DNA of 60,266 nucleotides, taken from positions 1 through 60,266 of the forward strand of contig JAGBOC010000001.1 of the NCBI GenBank assembly GCA_017634065.1, in the 5' to 3' direction. Shown here piece after piece: positions 35,613 to 44,947 of the stretch. The notes beneath the pieces were generated by a model. It ran no database searches and was not told the DNA's origin. It saw nothing but the letters and a program-made list of their open reading frames with translations. This DNA is from Lachnospiraceae bacterium. Its GTDB lineage: Bacteria; Bacillota; Clostridia; Lachnospirales; Lachnospiraceae. A program made the position numbers and the translations under genes. The number at the start of each line of letters is the position of its first letter. Position 1 is the stretch's first letter.

Positions 35613-36471
35613 AAAATGTTTTAGAAAATGAAATGTTATCTGATTTTGAGTTAATTAGTCTCCTATAAAGTGCTTCTTTTGAGTCATCAATATTTATATC
35701 TATGATTTTAATATATGGATTTTCTACATTAGATAGTAAATTATTAGATGTGATATACTCAAAACATTTTTTAGCCGTAATCTCACCACTTGAAGATATC
35801 TCTACATTGTCATCAAGTATTTCTCTTATCTGCTTAATAGCAAAGGGGAAATGAGTACAGCCAAGAAGTAAATAGTCAATGTCTTTATATTCTCTAAATA
35901 GTTCTATCAACTTATTTTTAAATGAGAAGTTTTCAAGTTCATCTTTTTCAACAGCCTCTGCTATAAAATCTGCTGGTTCGATGTAGACATCTATGATACT
36001 TTTTGAGTTTGCTATGTTATTTAGCAGAAATGAGCTTTTGCAAGTAGCGCTTGTAGCGATTATGAGAACTTTTTTCTTGTGCTTTTTTGCTTTCAAGCCA
36101 TTTTCTTTATCGTAGGATAATGTACTATCATATAAAATAGTTCCTGGCTTTAAGAAGGTCGTATAGTCCGGGAAGGTACCTATAATTTTTAAACCGGGAA
36201 ATGTACTTGCGAAGTAAGGAAGGTCACTTGTTGACATCGTATTACAAGCTATGACAAGAGCTTTTGATTTTCTGGTATTAAACTTTTCAATAATACTTTT
36301 GCCAATATTAATCAACTCTGATTTACTCTTTTTTCCATATGGGAAATTGGCAGAGTCAGCAAAATACACATAGTTTTCATTTGGCATTAGATTTATCAAG
36401 TCATTTAGCACAGAAATACCACCAAATCCAGAGTCAAAAATGCCTATATAATTGTCCATATTTGATTTCAT
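35611..36471 (-). CDS. murI: Glutamate racemase
   Basis: 286 residues. It makes D-glutamate for peptidoglycan. The N-terminus has YIGIFDSGFGGISVL; the catalytic cysteines lie in ACNTMS (about residue 80) and LLGCTHFP (about 205). The start could also be the Met four codons later (36459), which matches relatives better. It is divergent from murB, another peptidoglycan gene, with overlapping control regions. The promoter leaves a leader of only 2-3 nt before the first ATG. The middle insert (LKAKKHKKKVLIIAT) is somewhat longer than usual. Confidence 0.92.
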   Translation of the reverse strand: MKSNMDNYIGIFDSGFGGISVLNDLINLMPNENYVYFADSANFPYGKKSKSELINIGKSIIEKFNTRKSKALVIACNTMSTSDLPYFASTFPGLKIIGTFPDYTTFLKPGTILYDSTLSYDKENGLKAKKHKKKVLIIATSATCKSSFLLNNIANSKSIIDVYIEPADFIAEAVEKDELENFSFKNKLIELFREYKDIDYLLLGCTHFPFAIKQIREILDDNVEISSSGEITAKKCFEYITSNNLLSNVENPYIKIIDINIDDSKEALYRRLINSKSDNISFSKTF

Positions 36472-36480
36472 ACTTTAATA

Positions 36481-36489
36481 ATTTTAGCA
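36481..36489 (-). promoter_or_regulatory. Extended -10 promoter of murI
   Basis: On the minus strand TGCTAAAAT is followed by 9 nt and the murI ATG. It lies back to back with the murB promoter, with only 4 bases between the two. Confidence 0.65.
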
Positions 36490-36493
36490 TTTG

Positions 36494-36502
36494 TGGTAAA
36501 AT
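36494..36502 (+). promoter_or_regulatory. Extended -10 promoter of murB
   Basis: TGGTAAAAT mirrors the murI -10 on the other strand. The murB leader of about 36 nt ends in GTGAGG, a usable ribosome binding site. Confidence 0.65.
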
Positions 36503-36544
36503 AAGACAATAGTTTAACTTAAAAAAAGAAGATGTGAGGAAATT

Positions 36545-37411
36545 ATGCGAATCTATAAAAAGGAATTAATGAAGAACTTTACAAGTTTTAGGATAGGCGG
36601 AGAGGCAGATATCATAGCAGAGCCAAAGGACATAAAAGAACTTGTAGAGCTTATAAAGTTTTTGAGAAATAAGGGTATCATTTTCTATATATTAGGGAAT
36701 GGGACAAATGTTTTAGTATCTGATAAGGGTATAAGGGGCTGTGTAGTTCATATAGGGAAAAACTTGTCAAAGACAAAGGTAAATGGCACTAAAATAGAGG
36801 CTGAAGCTGGAACTCTATTGTCAGATATTGCACAACTTGCACTTAAAAATAAATTGCAGGGATTTGAACAGTTAAGTGGGATACCTGGCAGTATAGGTGG
36901 GGCAGTTGCTATGAATGCTGGTGCTTATGATAGAGAGATAAAGGATGTAGTTGCAAGTGTAAATGCAATAAATGACCAGGGAAGAGTAGTCAAACTCACA
37001 AAAGATGCACTTGATTTTTCATATAGAAGGTCAGTCATACTTGAAAAAGGTTTTATAATTACATCTGTGACAATTAACTTGCAACCTGGTGATAAGAATG
37101 AGATTAAGGCAAATATGGAAAAATATGACACACTTCGTAAAAACAAGCAACCACTTGAGTTTCCATCAGCTGGTTCTACATTCAAAAGACCAGAAGGAAA
37201 ATATGCAGCGCTTTTAATAAAAGATAGTAATCTAGTTGGAGAGAGTATCGGAGATGCAGAAGTATCATCTAAACACGCTGGATTTATAATTAATAAGGGA
37301 AATGCGACTGCAAATGATGTATATAAATTGATGAATCTAATCAAAAATGATGTAAAGACCTATTTTAATGTAGATTTAGAACCAGAGATAAAACTATGGG
37401 GCAAGTTCTAA
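36545..37411 (+). CDS. murB: UDP-N-acetylenolpyruvoylglucosamine reductase
   Basis: 288 residues, type II MurB. It reduces UDP-GlcNAc-enolpyruvate to UDP-MurNAc with FAD and NADPH. FAD-binding motifs: TSFRIGGEAD, LGNGTNVLVSD, and GIPGSIGGAVAMNAGAYD; the catalytic region has FSYRRSV and FPSAGSTFKRPEG, with a C-terminal Glu in DLEPEIKLWG. It heads the run murB-whiA-dnaE, an established Firmicutes cluster from which rapZ and hprK are missing here. Confidence 0.95.
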   Translation: MRIYKKELMKNFTSFRIGGEADIIAEPKDIKELVELIKFLRNKGIIFYILGNGTNVLVSDKGIRGCVVHIGKNLSKTKVNGTKIEAEAGTLLSDIAQLALKNKLQGFEQLSGIPGSIGGAVAMNAGAYDREIKDVVASVNAINDQGRVVKLTKDALDFSYRRSVILEKGFIITSVTINLQPGDKNEIKANMEKYDTLRKNKQPLEFPSAGSTFKRPEGKYAALLIKDSNLVGESIGDAEVSSKHAGFIINKGNATANDVYKLMNLIKNDVKTYFNVDLEPEIKLWGKF

Positions 37412-38062
37412 GTGAAGAGTACTTTTACACAAAAAGTAAAAGAAGAGATTGGTAGGCATATAAAGAAAAATTATGAGGCTGATTTGTCAAAAGCAAGTTT
37501 TGATAAATTGGAGATAAAGAAAGATTTGAGAGTGAAGTTCCTAAAATGTGGGATGCTCTATGACCCAAATAATGCCCACCATCTTGAGTTTAGATTTAAA
37601 AATCTAAAAGTTGCAAATACAACACTTAAAGAGTTATATATATACGGCATTCCAGGAAAAATCAGTGTAAATGAAGAAAAGAATACTGCAGTTGTATATA
37701 TTGGAGATGCACCAAATGTCATGGCTATGATGAAGGTGCTTGGCTGTAGTGAGACGCTTAATACTTATAAAAAAGTGTATGATTATAAAAAGAAAGCAAA
37801 AGATACAAATAGAAAAGTAAACTTTGAAACTGCTAATATAAAGAGAACAACTGATGCAGCACTTGAGCAAGTGAGACTTGTAAATAAGTTGATTAAAAAA
37901 AAGAAACTCGAATCATTGGATTCAGATCTTCGAATAGTAGTGAGAGCGAGAATGAAATATCAAAGAGTATCTATGTCTGAACTCGCAGAAAAGATTGGGA
38001 TAACAAAGAGTGCTCTTAATCACAGATTTATAAAGATAAGAAAGGTATTGGGAGAATTATAG
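37412..38062 (+). CDS. whiA: Short WhiA-family protein
   Basis: 216 residues from GTG, directly after the murB stop, where WhiA relatives have about 300-320. WhiA combines two LAGLIDADG-like halves, without nuclease activity, and a C-terminal helix-turn-helix. Here the opening KVKEEIGR is followed almost at once by what matches the second half (KFLKCGMLYDPNNAHHLEFRF, then YIGDAPNVMAMMKVLG), then NFETANIKRTTDAALEQ and the HTH around MSELAEKIGITKSALNHR. The first half appears lost. WhiA affects cell division and chromosome segregation. Position before dnaE supports the family; whether the short protein folds the same way is open. Confidence 0.85.
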   Translation: MKSTFTQKVKEEIGRHIKKNYEADLSKASFDKLEIKKDLRVKFLKCGMLYDPNNAHHLEFRFKNLKVANTTLKELYIYGIPGKISVNEEKNTAVVYIGDAPNVMAMMKVLGCSETLNTYKKVYDYKKKAKDTNRKVNFETANIKRTTDAALEQVRLVNKLIKKKKLESLDSDLRIVVRARMKYQRVSMSELAEKIGITKSALNHRFIKIRKVLGEL

Positions 38063-41000
38063 ATGGCATTTACTCATTTACATTTACATACATCTTATAG
38101 CTTACTTGATGGTGCTGGGCGAATACCAGAAATGGTAAAGAGAATAAAAGAACTTGGTCAAGATTCAGTGGCAATTACTGATCACGGAGTCTTATATGGT
38201 GCTATAGATTTTTTTAAGACTTGTGTGAAAGAGGGTATAAAACCAATTATAGGTTCTGAAATATATGTAGTCAGTGGCTCACGTTTTGATAAACTTCCAA
38301 ATGAAGAGAGGTATCACCTAATTCTTCTTTGCGAAAATGATATCGGATATAAAAACTTACTTAAAATTGTATCAACGGGCTTCACTGATGGCTTCTATTA
38401 TAAACCAAGAGTTGATTATGAAACTCTATCTAAATATTCTGAAGGTCTCATCTGTCTATCAGCTTGTCTTGCTGGAGAGATACCAAGGGCATTATTAAAA
38501 GGACAGTATAGCGAAGCAAAACTTAAGGCTGAAAACCTTAAGAACATTTTTGGTGCCAATAACTTTTTTATAGAGATACAAAACCATGGGTTGAGAGATG
38601 AATATAAAATCCATCCTGACCTTATGAGACTTGCGAAAGAGATAGGAGTAGGCATAGTGGCAACGAATGACTGTCACTATACTCTTAAAGAAGATAGTTT
38701 CGCTCACGATTGCCTTATCTGTTTACAGACAGGAAATAAAGTTTCTGATATAGATAGGATGCGATATGAAAAAGAGAAATACTATATAACATCTGAAGAA
38801 GAGATGAGAAAACTTTTTAGTTTTTGTGAAGAGGCAGTTGATACATCAGAATTGATAGCAAAAAGATGTAACATTCATATTGAGTTCACTAAATCAGCAT
38901 ATTCTGATTTGGTTTCTACTATTAGGAACAATAAAAAAGATGGAAAGATTGCTGGAGATGAAAATGTTTTTGTAGATATGGTGAGAGAATGTGAATACCA
39001 TGTTCCTACATTTAAAGTTCCAGATGGATTTGATAGTACTTCCTATATAAAAAAGTTGACTTATGATGGCTTAAATAAAAAATATGATTTAGAAAATAAT
39101 GCCGATAAGGAAAAGATAAAGAAAAGGGCTGACTACGAACTTGACCTAATAATCAAGATGGGTTTTGTGGATTATTTTTTGATAGTTGCTGATTACATAA
39201 AGTATGCTAAAGATAATGACATCCCAGTAGGACCTGGTAGAGGTTCATCAGTTGGTTCTATGGTTGCATATGCTCTTGATATAACTGATATAGACCCTAT
39301 CAAGTTTGGATTATTCTTTGAGAGATTTTTAAATCCCGAAAGAGTGTCAATGCCCGATATTGATTCGGACTTTTGTGTGATAGGAAGAGAAGATGTTATT
39401 AATTATGTTAAAAATGTCTATGGTAAATACAATGTCGCACAGATAGTTACATTTGGAACTCTCGCAGCGAAGCAAGTTATAAAAGATGTGGGGAGAGTTC
39501 TTGGAGTGCCACTTACCAAGACGACAGAACTTGCAAATCTCATTTCAAAGAGACCTATGAGCAATCAGAAATTTGCGAACCTAGATAAGATGCTAAATGC
39601 TGATATTCAAATGTTTGCAAATTCGGATCAGGGTAATGTACTTAAGTTCAGAAGGATGTATAAGGAAGACTCTGAAACGAAGATGATTATAGAGACATCT
39701 ATGAGAATTGAAGGGATACCAAGAAATGAATCGGTACATGCATCAGGTGTCTTAATTGCACCGGAGGAAATCCAAAACTTTGTTCCACTTGCAAGAGGTA
39801 AAGAAAATGCTACGAGTACTACATCTGAAAATGGAAAGAGAATAAGTGAAGAGCAATTTCTTGTGACAGAATATGATATGGTAACTCTTGAAGAGCTTGG
39901 ACTTCTAAAGATGGACTTCTTGGGGCTCAGGAACTTAACTGCTATAAAAGATTGTCTTGAGATAATAAAAAATAATAAAGGTATAGATTTAGACTTAAAA
40001 GAAATCCCTTATGATGATGAAAACGTATATAAGATGATTGGCAGTGGAGATACTTTGGGAGTATTCCAACTTGAGTCTGCAGGGATGACTAATTTTATGA
40101 AAAAACTTAAGCCTACTGTACTTGAAGATTTGATAGCGGGTATAAGTCTTTTTAGACCAGGACCAATGGACTTCATTGATAAATACTGTGATGGCAAGAA
40201 AAACTCTAAAAGCATTACATATGACCATCCAAAACTTAAGTCTATACTTGAACCAACTTATGGTTGTATAGTATATCAAGAGCAAGTTATGCAGATAGTT
40301 CAAGAACTTGCAGGATTTACACTTGGCAGAGCAGACCAGGTGAGAAGAATTATGTCCAAAAAGAAACCTGAAGCTCTTCGTGCTGAAAGAGATAATTTCA
40401 TAAAGGGAAATAAAGAGCTAGGAATACAAGGGTGCATAAATAATGGTGTAGATGAGAAAATAGCAAATAAAATCTTTGATGAACTTACTCAATTTGCTTC
40501 ATATGCATTCAACAAATCTCATGCAGCCGCATATGCAACTGTGGCATATCAGACAGCATATCTAAAGTATTATTATAAGACAGAGTTTTTCACAAGTATA
40601 TGTAACTCAATTATATTCAATAGAGATAAACTTGCAGAGTATGTTGGTTCGGTTATCATGAGTGGAATAAACATTTTACCTGTTGATATAAATAAGTCCT
40701 ATGAAGAATATACCGTAGAGAATGATAATATTCGTATGGGCTTTTCTGCACTAAAAAAAGTTGGAGCAAATATCTCAAGAAGCATAATTGATGAGCGAAA
40801 TGAAAATGGCGAGTATAAAAGTTTCATAGATGCTGTATCAAGAATGGCTGATGTAGGTTGCAATAAGATTGCATTTGAAGCACTTATAATGTGTGGAGCA
40901 TTTGATAGTTTCCCTGGAAATAGAAATCAGAAACTCAATATGTATCAAAAAATTATAGACACTAATTCAAAGAAAGTAAGACAAAGTATGCCAGGTGAAA

Positions 41001-41785
41001 TGAGTATATTTGACTATATGAAAGAAAGTGGAATTGATACAGAGTTAAATAGTATGACTGATGAAGAACTTCTTAAAGACTATAGTGACATAGCAGACTT
41101 CACAGATAAGCAGAAACTATTTACTGAAAAAGAGTATACTGGAATCTTTTTATCAGGTAATCCACTTAAAGAATATATACCATTTATAGAAAAGTATGTA
41201 AGTGCTAAATCAAGTAATTTCATTAAAGATGAAAATGGCAATACTGATTTAGAGGATGGAGAAAAAGTATCAATAGTTGGAATTATAGATGACATAAAAA
41301 GAATGAAGGTGAAAAGAACTGGTGACGAAATGGCAAAGCTCACACTTTCTGATTTAAATGGATATTTTGATGTGCTTGTATTTCACGATAAATATGTGGA
41401 GTATAATGCACTTTTGGAAAAGAATAACATTATCTTTATAGAAGGAAAGATTCATATAGATGATAGAAGTGATAGGGGAAGCATTTACATAGATAGACTT
41501 TATAATATTGATGAATATATTTCAATGAAGAAAAATGAGGCACTGCCTCCTACAGTCAAAATCAAACTACACTTTGATACAAAAAATAATTTTGTAAATA
41601 ATCATTCGGAATTATATTCAATACTACGTGCAAATTCAGGTAAGGATTATGTAGAAATTATACTTGATAAAGAGAGACAGATGAAAATAATTAAAGATTT
41701 ACCGATTAATTTTTCTAAAAACCTTGTAAGCATCCTTAGCGACAACTATGGTATCAATAATGTTGAGGTTTTAGGTGATGAATAA
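38063..41785 (+). CDS. dnaE: DNA polymerase III subunit alpha
   Basis: 1240 residues, slightly longer than most DnaE. The PHP domain begins with FTHLHLHTSYSLLDGAG; the palm has GPGRGSSVGSMVAYAL and MPDIDSDF (catalytic Asp pair); the tail includes LFRPGPMDFIDKYC, YQEQVMQIVQELAGF, and an OB fold (EKVSIVGIIDDIKRMKVKRTG). Firmicutes use DnaE to extend primers and PolC for bulk synthesis. It begins directly at the whiA stop, and the next gene overlaps its end, so the four genes are likely one transcript. Confidence 0.97.
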   Translation: MAFTHLHLHTSYSLLDGAGRIPEMVKRIKELGQDSVAITDHGVLYGAIDFFKTCVKEGIKPIIGSEIYVVSGSRFDKLPNEERYHLILLCENDIGYKNLLKIVSTGFTDGFYYKPRVDYETLSKYSEGLICLSACLAGEIPRALLKGQYSEAKLKAENLKNIFGANNFFIEIQNHGLRDEYKIHPDLMRLAKEIGVGIVATNDCHYTLKEDSFAHDCLICLQTGNKVSDIDRMRYEKEKYYITSEEEMRKLFSFCEEAVDTSELIAKRCNIHIEFTKSAYSDLVSTIRNNKKDGKIAGDENVFVDMVRECEYHVPTFKVPDGFDSTSYIKKLTYDGLNKKYDLENNADKEKIKKRADYELDLIIKMGFVDYFLIVADYIKYAKDNDIPVGPGRGSSVGSMVAYALDITDIDPIKFGLFFERFLNPERVSMPDIDSDFCVIGREDVINYVKNVYGKYNVAQIVTFGTLAAKQVIKDVGRVLGVPLTKTTELANLISKRPMSNQKFANLDKMLNADIQMFANSDQGNVLKFRRMYKEDSETKMIIETSMRIEGIPRNESVHASGVLIAPEEIQNFVPLARGKENATSTTSENGKRISEEQFLVTEYDMVTLEELGLLKMDFLGLRNLTAIKDCLEIIKNNKGIDLDLKEIPYDDENVYKMIGSGDTLGVFQLESAGMTNFMKKLKPTVLEDLIAGISLFRPGPMDFIDKYCDGKKNSKSITYDHPKLKSILEPTYGCIVYQEQVMQIVQELAGFTLGRADQVRRIMSKKKPEALRAERDNFIKGNKELGIQGCINNGVDEKIANKIFDELTQFASYAFNKSHAAAYATVAYQTAYLKYYYKTEFFTSICNSIIFNRDKLAEYVGSVIMSGINILPVDINKSYEEYTVENDNIRMGFSALKKVGANISRSIIDERNENGEYKSFIDAVSRMADVGCNKIAFEALIMCGAFDSFPGNRNQKLNMYQKIIDTNSKKVRQSMPGEMSIFDYMKESGIDTELNSMTDEELLKDYSDIADFTDKQKLFTEKEYTGIFLSGNPLKEYIPFIEKYVSAKSSNFIKDENGNTDLEDGEKVSIVGIIDDIKRMKVKRTGDEMAKLTLSDLNGYFDVLVFHDKYVEYNALLEKNNIIFIEGKIHIDDRSDRGSIYIDRLYNIDEYISMKKNEALPPTVKIKLHFDTKNNFVNNHSELYSILRANSGKDYVEIILDKERQMKIIKDLPINFSKNLVSILSDNYGINNVEVLGDE

Positions 41786-43601
41786 TCTTATAACTTTAGC
41801 AATTAAGGAACTTAAAAAAAGAAAATATGATGCATATTTTATAAGTATTGCAAATGAAAACCTTTATGAGTTCACAAGACCTATAGATAATTTTGTTATG
41901 GATTTAACGGGTTTTACTGGTGATACAGGCTCCCTTCTCATAACAAAAAATAAGTGTTATCTCTATGTTGATGGCAGATTCACTATCCAGGCAAAGAAAG
42001 AAGTAAATGATAGTAGAATTAAAATTGTTGAGATTAGCCGTAGAATTGATAGGGTAAACGACATAATAGATAGGGTAGGTAAAAATGCAAAACTTGTATT
42101 TAATCCAAAAAAAGAGTCAATAGATAGCATTTTTTATTATAGAAATAGTTTTGAAAAACAGGGTATTAAATTACTTTTGGATAGTGAGTTTCTTTCTAAA
42201 ATGTTTGTAGAGATAAAGAAAAATTATTTCAACCTTACATCTGCACCTTTATTTGTATTAGATAAGAAATACACCTCAAAAAATTCAAAAACTAAAATAA
42301 AAGAGTGTCTCGATATTCTGAAAGAAGAGAATGGGCTTCCAAATGATATTTATTATGTGACATCGAGTCTAGAAGAGATTGCTTATCTCACAAATCTTCG
42401 ATATAGATTTTCGGATATTGATAACCATAGTGTTTTATTTGATGCATTCTTTATAGCAAATAGTAAAAAATCCACACTTTATATAAAAGACTATTTAGAA
42501 GATGATGCGAGTAGATATATTGAGAAGTCAGGAATAGATGTGAAAGAATACAGTATGTTTTATTCTGACTTAAAGAAGTTAAAGAGTAAAAACAAATGTT
42601 ATCTTGATAAGACTATCAATAATTACTATATTTATAAATGCTTACAAATGAAAAATACAAATATAGTAGATTCTCCTATAGAAATGAGTATGTCACTTAA
42701 AGGTGATATAGAGATAAAGAATTTGCGTAGTTGCAATATACTTGATGGCGTCGCAATGACAAAGGCAATCTACAAATTGAAAAATGCTAATCTTAAAGAG
42801 AATAATCTGACAGATGAATATAAGATAAAAAAGTTTATTGATAAACTAAGAGTTGATGTCGGAAAGAGTAAATATCTCTGCCCAAGTTTTGAAACTATAG
42901 TTGCATACAAAAGTAATTCAGCTATCTGTCATTATACACCTACAGAAAAGAAAAGCAAAAAAGTTGCAAATGATGGACTGTTATTAATTGACTCTGGTGG
43001 CAATTATCTAAGTGGGACAACAGACATTACAAGAACTATAAGTTTATATAGAAAGAAAATACCGGAGATAGTAAAGAAACACTATACTCTGGTGCTTGAA
43101 GGGCTTATAAGTCTTGCAATGCTTAAGTTTCCTCATGGGCTTACTGGTTTTGAAGTTGATATTATCGCAAGAAAAAACTTGTATGATGAATATTTAGATT
43201 TTAATCACGGTACAGGACATGGCATAGGATATATATCAAATGTTCACGAAGGTCCTAATCGCATAGGACCTATAGTCAATAGCAATTTTGAAAAAAACGT
43301 TTTAAGTCCTTATCAATTAACATCTGATGAGCCTGGTCTCTATTTTGAAAATAAATATGGGATTAGAATAGAGAATGATTTATTGACTATACCACTAAAG
43401 AGTAACGAGTATGGCGACTTTTTAGGATTTGAGACTTTAACACTCTGCCCTTATGATAGAGACTTGATAGATAAAAAATACTTGAGTGCAAACTCAGTTT
43501 TATTTCTAAATAAATATAACAAACTGGTATATAACAAACTTTCAAGATTTTTAACTAATGAAGAAAAAAATTGGTTGAAAAGAGAAACAAGGGAGGTTTA
43601 A
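41778..43601 (+). CDS. M24 family aminopeptidase (Xaa-Pro type)
   Basis: About 607 residues from the ATG at 41778 (a GTG one codon earlier is possible). Two creatinase-like N-terminal domains precede the pita-bread catalytic domain from about residue 320. Metal ligands: Asp in LLIDSGGNYLSGTTDITRT, His in HGTGHGIGYISNVHEGP, Glu in SDEPGLYFENKYGIRIEND. The last about 60 residues form the C-terminal extension of the long Xaa-Pro aminopeptidases. It removes N-terminal residues before proline. The start lies inside the end of dnaE. Confidence 0.9.
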   Translation: MNNLITLAIKELKKRKYDAYFISIANENLYEFTRPIDNFVMDLTGFTGDTGSLLITKNKCYLYVDGRFTIQAKKEVNDSRIKIVEISRRIDRVNDIIDRVGKNAKLVFNPKKESIDSIFYYRNSFEKQGIKLLLDSEFLSKMFVEIKKNYFNLTSAPLFVLDKKYTSKNSKTKIKECLDILKEENGLPNDIYYVTSSLEEIAYLTNLRYRFSDIDNHSVLFDAFFIANSKKSTLYIKDYLEDDASRYIEKSGIDVKEYSMFYSDLKKLKSKNKCYLDKTINNYYIYKCLQMKNTNIVDSPIEMSMSLKGDIEIKNLRSCNILDGVAMTKAIYKLKNANLKENNLTDEYKIKKFIDKLRVDVGKSKYLCPSFETIVAYKSNSAICHYTPTEKKSKKVANDGLLLIDSGGNYLSGTTDITRTISLYRKKIPEIVKKHYTLVLEGLISLAMLKFPHGLTGFEVDIIARKNLYDEYLDFNHGTGHGIGYISNVHEGPNRIGPIVNSNFEKNVLSPYQLTSDEPGLYFENKYGIRIENDLLTIPLKSNEYGDFLGFETLTLCPYDRDLIDKKYLSANSVLFLNKYNKLVYNKLSRFLTNEEKNWLKRETREV

Positions 43602-43602
43602 C

Positions 43603-44229
43603 ATGGGAATTGATGGTCTTTTTATGGAATTTGTTCATGGGATGTGTGTAGCTTGTGGAGGTTTTTTCACACCATTTTTAAGAGTTATATCATTACTTGG
43701 TGAAAAGTGTTGGATATTCTTTTTAATATCATTATTACTTTGCTTAAATAAAAAAACAAGATGGATAGGTTTAACTGCATTCCTCGCAGTTTTGATAGGC
43801 GGTATTATAGGAAGCATAGGTCTTAAATCTATAATTATGCGAATGAGACCATATACTGCAAATAATTTGTATCAAGACTACTGGCAACTAGCAGGAGCCT
43901 TCCCTGAAACAAACTATTCTATGCCATCTGGACATGTACTAGGGTGTACAGCATTTTTTGTTTCACTCTATATAACATCTAAAAAAGATATAAGACCTAT
44001 CATTTCAACAATAGGTATAATAAGTGTCATTTTAATGGCAATATCAAGAATGTATTTTATGCATCATTATTTTACAGATTGTGTTGTGGGAGCAATAATA
44101 GGTGCCATAGTTTCATTTATAGCGAAACAAATCGTAAGATTTATTCATAAAGTAGTAAAGGAGAATGAGAATATAGGTCTATTTAGATTTATTCTAAACT
44201 TTGACTTATTCAATAGAAGACATGATTAA
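43603..44229 (+). CDS. PAP2-family membrane phosphatase
   Basis: 208 residues with several membrane segments. The three phosphatase motifs are present: KSIIMRMRP (about residues 76-84), SMPSGHVLG (about 107) and SRMYFMHHYFTD (about 148-159), with catalytic His and Asp. Such enzymes act on undecaprenyl pyrophosphate or phosphatidylglycerophosphate at the membrane. GGGAGG lies 7 nt upstream. It follows the peptidase by 1 nt and overlaps the biotin ligase, so it sits in a long operon. The substrate cannot be told from sequence. Confidence 0.9.
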   Translation: MGIDGLFMEFVHGMCVACGGFFTPFLRVISLLGEKCWIFFLISLLLCLNKKTRWIGLTAFLAVLIGGIIGSIGLKSIIMRMRPYTANNLYQDYWQLAGAFPETNYSMPSGHVLGCTAFFVSLYITSKKDIRPIISTIGIISVILMAISRMYFMHHYFTDCVVGAIIGAIVSFIAKQIVRFIHKVVKENENIGLFRFILNFDLFNRRHD

Positions 44230-44947
44230 TTTTCTATTTGAAAAACTTGATACAGTAGATTCCACAAATGATTATCTCACTCGGGAAGTCGAAAGTGGCA
44301 AAGTCACTAAAGACAAAATATTAGTTGCGAAGCATCAAAGTAACGGTCATGGGTCAAAGGGTAGAAGTTTTGTGTCTGATAACAATGTAGGGATATATTT
44401 TACACTACTTCATTTTTATGAGGATGAGAAAGAACTTAAGTTCTTAACACAGAAAACTGCAGTCGCAGTATATAAGTTTTTTAAGCAGGTTTTTGATATA
44501 GAATTAAAAATCAAATGGGTAAATGATTTATACTATAATGACAAAAAAGTTTGTGGCATACTATGTAGGAACTTAATAAAGTATAAAGCGGTCTTAATAG
44601 GTATCGGTATAGACCTGTTCGAAAATAAAAATATGAGTGAAGACATAAAAGATATAGCAGGATATATTTTTAAGGATAAAAGAGATTTAATTTCAAAACT
44701 CACTGCAAATAAAAAGTTATCTACAGAATCGTGCACATATAAAAATATTTATATGGATTTTAAGAGTATAGATATAGAAGGTGTGGTGATAGATGACAGT
44801 ATGCTTTGGGAGCCAGACCAGATTGTTATAGATATAATCGAACTTATCTATGCTCTTATGAAGATAGAAGGACTACCTAAATTATATATTGAAAAAAATA
44901 TCATAAAGGATGAAAGAGTATATGAGGATCTTGACTTGGAATGTTAA
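44222..44947 (+). CDS. birA: Biotin--[acetyl-CoA-carboxylase] ligase, catalytic domain only
   Basis: About 241 residues from the ATG at 44222, overlapping the phosphatase end by 8 nt; a TTG at 44201 would add seven residues. The domain begins with EKLDTVDSTNDYL; biotin/ATP loop HGSKGRSFVSD, IKWVNDLYYNDKKVCGIL and LIGIGIDLF are the BirA core motifs. The N-terminal repressor helix-turn-helix is absent, so this is a group I ligase. The C-terminal section (about residues 155-241) is divergent from the usual SH3-like domain. It attaches biotin to carboxylase or decarboxylase carrier proteins. Confidence 0.85.
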   Translation: MINFLFEKLDTVDSTNDYLTREVESGKVTKDKILVAKHQSNGHGSKGRSFVSDNNVGIYFTLLHFYEDEKELKFLTQKTAVAVYKFFKQVFDIELKIKWVNDLYYNDKKVCGILCRNLIKYKAVLIGIGIDLFENKNMSEDIKDIAGYIFKDKRDLISKLTANKKLSTESCTYKNIYMDFKSIDIEGVVIDDSMLWEPDQIVIDIIELIYALMKIEGLPKLYIEKNIIKDERVYEDLDLEC

